Source: Nectonema munidae (taxonomy: Eukaryota > Nematomorpha > Nectonematoida > Nectonematidae). Taken from it: DNA of 64,000 bases. The translations under genes and the position numbers were made by a program. The DNA is taken from NCBI GenBank assembly GCA_030549495.1, contig JAUIRK010000693.1:124001-188000 (forward strand). The letters are read 5' to 3'. Below the pieces are notes generated by a model. That model saw nothing but the letters and a program-made list of their open reading frames with translations, had not been told where the DNA came from and ran no database searches. Positions 49,801 to 59,900 of this stretch are shown here, in pieces; the first letter of the stretch is position 1, and every line of letters begins with the position of its first letter.

Positions 49801-50967
49801 AGCAACACTACAAATAAACTAAGCGTACACTAGCCCGATAAAATAAACCACACACGCGTGCTAAAGATGTGGTGAAGCGTATGCGAGATAAGAATTCACT
49901 GCGCTCACAAACGCGTAATGCAACATGTGTTAATATTTCTTCGCATAGTTATGCTCTAAAATCAATCAATAATGTGATTTATTCTTCGCACACTGTCGGT
50001 ATAAATATAACGAATGCTCTTCGTTAAAAATTAGAAAGGTTGTATCTAAACTAAATAAAAGTAGACTACGATTATCCAACAAAATTCGTACATTCAATCG
50101 ACAAAACCACACACGCGTGCTAAAGATGTGGTGAAGCGTATGTTAGACAAGAATTCACTTCGCTCACAAACGCGTAATGCAACATGTGTTAATCTTTCTT
50201 CGCATAATTATGCTCTAAAATCAATCAATAATGTGATTTATTCTTCGCACACTGTCGGTATAATTTTTAACGAATGCCCTTCGTTAAAAATTAGAAAGGT
50301 TGTATCTAAACTAAATAAAAGTAGACTACGATTATCAAACAAAACTCTTACATTTAATCGACATTTTTCACTTGAAAAATAATTTAAAATTTATTAGAAA
50401 AATATTATACTGACCTATACTACTGACCCATAAAAAGTAAAAAATATATATTAATTTTCGACAGTTTTATTTAACTATGACATTTTAAAATGTTAAAAAC
50501 CATATTCTACCTTTGTGAATATAAAATTTTGAAGAAATAATATATAAACTCATCACGTTAATTATTGGTATTTTTTGAAACTAGATAAAACTTGACTGAC
50601 CCCACATAAAAGCAGATTTTCGAAAAATGAAAATATATTTATTTGTATAACCTAGCCTATGTTAACCACAAAGAGTATACCTTTCCAATGATACCATTTT
50701 AATTCAATTTTTTTTTAAAAAAAGACACATTATGCTTAAATAAAAAGGTGGTCCGTAATTTTTTCAAAAATTTAGACAAAATTTTTTGAAGTAATGTCCA
50801 TTTATTAAAATTTTTTAAAACTTTTGCAAAAATAAATTATTCTAGAGTATGTAGCAAACGATAAGCTTTCTAATGATATATATATCATGAAAAAGAAATA
50901 TTGAAAAACAGTTTAATTCTTTCTTCAAATCAAACAAGTAAAAATTTTCAAAAAGTAGTATTGGTAG

Positions 50968-50998
<31 letters not shown>

Positions 50999-53900
50999 TA
51001 CATAAACATTTCAACCAATCATATAGTTTTTATGGAATAAAACTGCAATTTCAAAGTTAAATTTTTTGAACTTTTAGGTAGTTTGAAATTGTGGCTTTCA
51101 ATATGTATGTAAAATATTTTTTGAAAATTTTTATTTTAAGTATATTTTTTAAGCATTTTACGATTTACACATTTAACCTTCGCAAGACGTCCTTTTACCA
51201 TACACAAGGACTTTCAAAACTCCCATACAGAAAAAAAGTTGTTTCCTATTGCTTTCCGCATAAATTTTATTAAAATCACAAAAAATAGCTTTTAAGCACA
51301 AAAACTAGTAAATAAAAAATTTATTCTGTGTGCTAATAAAAAGTTAACCCTCTGCATTACAAATTTTTTTGCAATATCTTATATACAGTTGTGTTAGACA
51401 TAGAAACAAAACAAATTTTATTTCATGAAAGGATGAATGATAATGCTGTATGTGTACGGTTTATTAGGCATTATATTATACTGATTACGTTAACAAATGA
51501 GAAGAATTTACGAAGGATAATGATCGATATATGTCTGTTTATCATGAGTGTCGTTTTCAACCTTATATAATGTAGGATAGTTTATCTTCATGAGTAATTT
51601 TCGAATCCGAGCACATTGAAGGTAGAGTATAAACAAAATTAAAGTTTTGTGTGATTCACAGAATTTTTTTCAAATATTCATCACTAATCTTTGTGTATAA
51701 AATACATTTGCACTCAAAACGAAAATTTTTTCTTTTTTAGTTTTCTAATTTTACACTTATGATTGTGTACGTATATTAGGTTTTATTCTACAGATTAGTT
51801 GAGAAATGAGAAAAATTTACAAGAAGGATAATGATCAATTATGTGTTTTATCATGAGTGTCGTTTTTAACCTTGATATAATGTAGGATAATCTTCATGAT
51901 TAATTTTTGTATCCGAGCATATTGAAGGTAGAATATAAACAAAATTAAAGTTTTGTTGTGTCCACAGAATTTTTTTCAAATATTCTCACTAATCTTTGTA
52001 AAATATTTTCCTCAAATCAAATTTCTTTTTTTTCTCGTTTTCTAATCTTTGTTTTTCTCCTCATCTCTCTTCGTTTTCTTCTTATAACACTATAATTCTT
52101 CTTCTGAAAGTTTTACTTCGTCTTCATCTGAGAGTCAGATATTTCTGAAAGGTTTCAGTTTCTTACTTGCTCCGACTCTTTCATGGGTCTTTTTCAGAAT
52201 TTGGAAGACCTAACTTTTAATATTAGAGATACTTCCCAACCATATTCCTAAAGGAGATCTAAATCTTTAGTTGTCCTTTGAAATTTTTCTTTTTTTACTG
52301 TTGAAACAATATCCCATATTTATCGCTTACCAAATTAAAATATAGGCTATTAGTCAAATTTAATTTTAAATATTTTATCACAGTTGACATCAATTAACTT
52401 TTTGTTATTAAATTTTGTGCATAGTCTCTTTTTTGTCTCTAATGGTTGAAATAAAAAAATTTATTTTAAAAAATTTATTTTAAATTTTTTATTTTTTTAA
52501 ATTTAGTCTAAATTTGGGTTTTTTTCAATTTTTTGTTATAACTACTTACATAAAAATTTTTTTTTATGTATTTTGGTAGAAATTTAAATAAATTATTTTA
52601 TTTGAATACCAAAATATAAAAGTATTATATTTATTTTTATGATGAAAAGATACTCTCCGAGAAAAGTATTTATTTAAAAATATTGTTGTATTTTATTTCT
52701 TTTTGTGTTTTAGAAATATCAAACTTTCCAAAAGACTAAATTTTGTTTTGAAAAGTTCAGTATTGTGAATACTATCTTATTTTGATGTTTATAATTGGAA
52801 AAATAAAAATTAGATTAAAATACCTCTTTTCTAAAAGATGGGATTTTTAAAAGTTCTATAAATGAGATATGTTTTTTCTTATCATCGTTTTATACGCTTT
52901 GAAAAAAGTGAAAGAAATAGGAAGATAAATTGGAGAATAGAGAATTAAAATTTTTATAAAATATTCAGAGGTATATACTGAAGATTGTAATGTTGATGAA
53001 GTTGTAAAATTTAGAGGAAGAAGTTTAGAATTATGTGTCAAGCCAGGAGTATGGTAAAATTAACTGAATGGAAGAATTATTATGTGCTAAACGAAATTTA
53101 TGTCCCTGGTCTCCTAGTAAAATTATTTTTCTTCTGAAGAAATTTAAAAGATTTGGAAGTTGTGAGTTGAAAAGGTTGGCATATTATATTCTTTACCTCT
53201 CATGAATTTGAAATGAGGAACAAAACCTACATCTGTGACTGAAAGCTAATCGCGTTATACCTTACCTTTTAGGTTTAAAAAGTCTCGCTTACAGATTGTG
53301 AGAGTAAATTCTTTACAGAATTTGCATCCTTGATGCTTACATTCCTCAGATTAAAAGACTTAAAGTAGTTTATATAATGTCGTCTCAACATTTGGGAAGA
53401 TCAATTGTTAGTAAGATAAAGGAGATGTTGTGATTAAATAAATTTAAATGGGGTTGATATTGTATGAATGCTAAGAGACTTTACTTCTTACAAAGCTTAA
53501 GGAGATGGCCTTTTTTTTGTTTTGTATTATTTAGACTATCAGCTTATAAAGTTGGGTCATCATCAAGAGCAACGCTCAGAAAATTTCCATCGGTAAAAAG
53601 GTGGGAGAAAGTACTTCATAAGAGATCTGTGTCTAAGACTTAGTCACCTTTCAATGATGAACAGATGTAATGATCCTCTCACCACAGAATAAAAGGAACT
53701 TATTTCATTTTACGGGTCCAAAAGATATACCTGAGATTGTTCCTCTTCTCGTGGATATTGTTTGTTTCTACTTGTAGAAAAAGAGAGGAAAAGAAATGGC
53801 AACATGAAAAGGCTATATGTAAGAACAATAATTTTAAATTGTGAATTTAATTTTGTCTTTTTTTATGTAACTATAAAATTAAATATTTTTAAGTTTTTTG

Positions 53901-56900
53901 CTAATTAATTTTTATTATTGTTTTTATTATGAATAAAGTTATAATGTGAAAAGAAATTTAGTTACTTTCTTTAGATGGGTTAAAGATCTACAGAGAAAAA
54001 ATATAATTATTCACTATCAGTTTTTATTTTTGAAAAATTTGTTGTTTTTTGAAAATTTACATTATAATTTTAACATAGGTTTTATATAAGATAGTCGACG
54101 TAAATTTAGTTTGAAAATTACCATTGACGTAAAACTCCCGTTCCGTCTTGCGAAGGTTAAATATATAATAAGGCTGGCAAGTTGTCTCCCCGGAGGTCTT
54201 GCCAGACCTCTGATACTTCAAATTTTTTAATTTTCATTATTTATTAGCTTTTTTTTCAGCATCAAAGACCTCAAAAATATCATTTGGTTGGCCAAACCGG
54301 TCCTAGTCTAACGTAACCCCCTTTCTGATAGACAATAAAAAAAGGAAAATGAAAAATATTACTGGCATGAATAATATCACTTTTGTTGCAGCGAATATTA
54401 ACGGAAGCAAGGCCTTTGGAAGCCGAGTCCATTGCTCCCAAAAGAACTCCGTCTCTAGCGGCTTCCGCGTCATATGGCTGGCCATCGTAGTTGGCATCGA
54501 AAAACTTTTTGAACCACTGCAAAAATTCAAAATTGTCCTGAAATTTGCCTTTCACCAACTTGTCAATGGGAATAACCTGGTAAGAATACAAAAGACTTTG
54601 ACGTGAAGGTGAATGAAAATTGCAGGACTCATTGCAATCCATGTAAAGAGATGGAGATAATAAAATAGTCAGTTCTAAAAAATAAACGCCATCTTTGTGG
54701 GGTATCAGGACCAGGTTTGTGGAGTCAGATTCTGGAAAGGCGCACCTTTTGAGGAGCCAGAATATTATTGAAATTCGGACTAGGATTTCATAAATAGTTA
54801 TATTCATATATGTTAGATTAAAAAATAAATTCATAATTGAATAAAATTAATAAACTCTTTATTTTACCTTAGAATTAGTTTGTAAAGGAGCAAAGCTCAG
54901 TTTAGGCGTAGGAAGTTTTTAGCACAATTTTTTACCTTTGAAAAAAATGAGGGTAAATTCAGTTTATGAATAATCGTATTGTGTTGTCCTAGATAAAAAA
55001 GTTAGACAGTAGTTTGAAAATCTTTTGGAAGACAATGCAAGAAAGACACAAAACTTCAAATACAAACCAATAGAACATTTTAATAAAGTAAGTAGAAATA
55101 AAATATATCAAATATTTTGTTTGCAATATGAAGCAGAAATGTCTACAATTCTGAAAATCTTTCAATTACTATCTAAAATTGGCATTAGCAAACGACCTTG
55201 AAATATGGTACATGCCATCATCACACTTCTTGGAGATTTATAACATTTGAAACAGAAAAGTTGATGCACCATAATCATAAATTTTTAAAGTCAAAGTCAC
55301 AAAATTGCAAATAGGTGGAGTATTAATGTTAAAAAAATGCATAAATGGAATTGCAGTCTCAAAAATAACAAATAGGGGGAATCGGAGTCATCTCTGCATG
55401 AAAATAAAAGCAAAAAGTGAAAATAGGAAAAATGATGGTAAATGTTGATGAAGCTGGAGAATTTAAGTGTGATGATGTTTTTACCTTTTCAACGCCCAAC
55501 TTCTTGAAACCCAACTGTAAGAATTTGAAATTGGCGATGTATTCATGCTCAAGCGTTGCATTGAATTTGATCTTCCTCAAATTTATCGAATCTAAAAATA
55601 GAATGAAATCCAGGATAATAAAAAAAAGAATGAACAGCAGCGTTATCTAAAAACAAAATAATTTTTCGTTTTGCATGTCATCCAGGCTTTTTTTTGAACT
55701 AGTGGTCCCGACACTGGGATATTTGCTGACATTGCTTTTTGAAACCATTGCCAAAAACAACTTGATCAATTTTTTCATTCATTGAATTAATGCAAACTCT
55801 TTTTCTATCAGAGTTGATGTTTCTTTATAAATTTTAAGATCATTTTTTCTTTTTGAACCGTGGTTTTTCCAATATTAAAAATTTCAGTAGTTTTCTTTGA
55901 CTTTTTCCTTCATTACATTTAGGTAATTTAATTTTTTAGATAAAGAAATTTTGTTGTGCTTTTGTGACCTTATGTAAAATTTAATATCTCTAAAGACATA
56001 TTTGTAAAGATCTAGTAATCTATATGATTTTTTTAAATCATAAATGTCAATAAATGTAATCAATTTAAGTAAAAAAAGTGAATATTTAAGTTAATAAATA
56101 ACATATTTTTAAAGTTGGATTTTTAAACTAGCTTTAATAGCACTTTCAAATATCAAAAAAAATTATTTGCAATAAATTCTATTTAAGTCAAAGTTTCAGA
56201 AATCACAACTTAATAAAAATCAATTAATCTCATATTTATTTTTAAAAAAGTTCCTAATATTTTAGCAATTGAGAAAAAATAATTTATTTAAAAAAAGTAA
56301 CATAAATTATGTTGAACTTGAAGAAGAATTTAATCTAAATTTTTTATAAAACGGCACTAGAATTTTATAAAACTTTTGAAATTTTAATGCAAAAAATTAC
56401 GTACAGTTAGATCCAAACTTGACATTTATGTTTGAAAGTAATATAAAAAAATTATGAGAGAGAAAGACAATGATTATAATATAACAATTTAACAAAAAAA
56501 GTATAGAAAGTAAAAACAGGTGTTCACTAAGGTTTTTACAACAATTCGCTCAGACGTAAAACAATGTAAAATACACATGTGCTTTAAATGTAAGAGAAAT
56601 AACTATGCATGAATGTGCTCAGAGCAAACACATTTCTTGCTATGCACGGGCTTAAGGCAATTTCACAAGTCAATTACGAAGCAATGATAGCTCCTTCTAT
56701 CTGGACACTTTTGTCTTCTGGATACTATTCTCCGGTTAGCGTTTATGTGTGCGGTCGAAGTAGCGAGCATAGAGGCGTTGGATATACAGACATATGTGTC
56801 ACAACAGCGCAAAATAAAACTTCTTTTAATTGGTCTACATAGAGAGAGGTGGTCGAGCTACAGAGTGGTCGAAATAAGAGGTTTAACTGCATTTCGTATA

Positions 56901-59900
56901 TATTTGATTTGTGCGCTTTATACTTAGGATCAATGTCCAATTAAAATATTATTATTGGTTATTGCCATTATTGTTGTTACTACTGTCAAACTATGCTCTT
57001 TCAAAAAGATATGAGAGAGTAGGCGAACTGCTTCAGCACGTTAAATGCCGATTGAATGTGACGAGATTATTTCCAATTTACTAAGACTTCAATGCGGTCA
57101 CTGGCAGAAAATTATTGTTCACCCCAGTTCCAACAGAAGGAACAGCTAAAAGGAGTATGGGATATTCGCATATCACAAGTTAGTTTATAATTCCAAACAC
57201 ACTTTAGTCTGCTAGAACAGGCCTGCAATTAGCAATGAATTGAAGAGAAACAAAATATATGCCCAGACCCCGCAAATTTATTCGGATCCATGACTCTGAC
57301 ACATAAAAAAATATATACGTCACTTTTTATGTAGCACAGATATGTTTGGGGTTCTATGAAAAATTCAGAGTATTAAATGTTAAGCATACATTCTCAAAGT
57401 TAGTATAAACTTCTAAAAAATAGTTCTCAGCTCATGTAGATTCCTATTTTATTATATAATAGCAAGGTTCATCCTTTGGGCCTAAACGCTTGGGACTCCA
57501 TAGACTATAAAACATAAAGTACAAAAAATAAATTACACTACGATCATATAAAAGTATCAGATCTTCTAAATATTTCTGAACCAAAAAGGGTTCTGTGTCT
57601 GAAAAGTTTGACAAACCTTGATGTTGGCATACACACCCATAAATAACACATATTCATTTCAAATGCCCCTGCATCGTAACTATAGCTTCTCACTTCATGA
57701 GATTTTTCTAGGGAAATAGAATAAAGATTAAACACCAAAATGAAAAGTAAAACTAATCTTTATTTAGGAAATAATTTTTCAAAAAAGCTAGAGCGTTGAC
57801 TGGCTCTATTTTTAAGGTTGATTTAAAAATGATATATTAAATTTATTACAACAGCGGCCCTCAACATCTTGTTTTGCAGCCTACATAACAAAGTTGCGAA
57901 AAACAGGTTTAAAATATCATCATATTCTAGCTAGTCAAAATTTAGCAAATTTATTGATTTATTATTTGTGAATAATCGGATTTGTTAATTTTATGATATA
58001 GTATGTGCAGCAATTTGGATTCCGTTTAAGTGACTAGAAGCATATTTCAGAGATAAAAACCGATTTTATGCATTTGGTGCGGTCCTTTAGTGCACTCTTG
58101 GTTCCTAATTTGGTCCTTTGTTAAAGAAGGTTGAGAACCACTGGGTTAGAATTTTGAATTATATTAAACATTTTAAACTTACCCCTGCTTTTCAATGCAA
58201 CCTCATATATTTAAAGCAAACGAATTCAATTTCCTGGGACAAACCAACGTCAAAGAACAAATTTTCTTCGTAGTATAACACAAAAAATGTTGATGTTAGT
58301 GTATCATGTGAAAGATGTAATCCATTTTTAAACGGCGACAGCTAAAATGTCTTTAATGGCAAAGAATAAGCTGAGTGCATACACTTGTGTACATAAGTAT
58401 TAGGAATACAGATGAGTGTTTGTATATAACGAATACCAACAATTTATGTGTAAGCAGACATCACTAAATCTCAAAGTTTATTCTGGCGAGTGCAAAATCA
58501 TTTGATGGTGTTATACCATAGCAATATTTCTCAAATTTTTTCTTTATATATATAGGCTACTACACTGCACAATCGGTGTATGAATTTATCTCCAATAGAA
58601 AGAGACATAGCTTGATTGCATGGAGTCGGCATCGAGCGTTCTAAAGCCATGGAGTGGAAGTCGCGGTGCATTACTGAATGCTCTAACTCTGCCATAAATC
58701 CTTAAATTCTAGAGAAGAAATGATCCCTCCGTGTCTTTTACGCTGATGAAATGTACGCAGTCATTAACTCTTCTAGACATGGGTTTTTCAAATTTAATAT
58801 TCTGTTTGATGCAATTTTTGAAGACGATATTGATTTTGTAGGTCATGGATGTCGTCCGGTCATGCATAAAAGTGCTATATATAAATGAACTCTTGAGAAT
58901 ATAAATTTGCATTAAAATAATTGAATTGATAAAGTAATAATAAAGATGGGAAAGCCATGTCCATAACAATAATAATAATAATAAGTGCTTAATTATCATC
59001 ACAAAAGCAGATGTAAAAGAATTTCGAATTGAAATGCGATAAGGCAGGCCCCGTTCCCAATGAAAAAGAAGATTTCTTTCAATGAAAGATATCATCATCA
59101 TGTTACATGCAAGAATGATGAATACATTGATATGAAGAACAGAGTTTAAAAGGACACACGCACTATTATAAAAAGCGATGATAATAAAAATAATGAAGAT
59201 GGCAGAATTATTGATGTATGATGAGAAGGAACAAGAGACGCGCACAATTATTGAGTGTCGATTCTAAAAAAAAGTATTTAAAAAAGGCGACCACCATCTC
59301 TTTTTGTAAAAAACAAATACAATTCCAACGCTGTGCACAATTGTTTACACAGCAAGAATAATACACACCTTTATCACACGAATCAACTTTTAATTATATT
59401 ACCATTTTATTAGGAAGGCGAGTGCTCATTGTATTGTAGCAGCAACGACTTGAATGAATGAGTTTTCACAAAACATACTCACACCACCGGCCTATTCATT
59501 GTGTTTCAAGCTGAACTTTCCACAAATCTATCAACAAGGAGGCCGTAAATGAGTGTAAAAGAAGCAAGGATTCCAACATGTCGCGTGTACAACTTTGGAA
59601 ACATGAAGGTTTCGATATATATTTACAGATTTTTAACCAAATACTTCATTCCAAGATGAAAACCTCTATATTGAACTTTGACCAGAAGAGGTACTTATCA
59701 AAAAGAGAGGTTACTTCTTTAGGTTACTCGAAGAGATTCATTCCATAAAAAAATCATGCTCTGGATACAGAGGTTACCCAACTTAATGTTCTATAGGACC
59801 CCAACAGCTTATTATTTAAACAATTTAGGAACCATAGTGACGTGAGCAAAGTGCTTTTGCAAAAACATCTACATACCATGGGAAAAGTTATTTTGTAGTT

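Noticed and set aside
56609-56842. 77-codon plus-strand frame ([15 protein letters not shown]...)
   Set aside because: Somewhat GC-richer than its surroundings but no motif, no splice context and overlapping frames on both strands. Not enough to call.
58709-59245. 178-codon minus-strand frame, very hydrophobic
   Set aside because: Composition follows the AT-rich sequence (Ile, Phe, Leu runs, repeated AAT triplets), with no motif, and it lies inside EB1 intron 1. Judged a chance frame.
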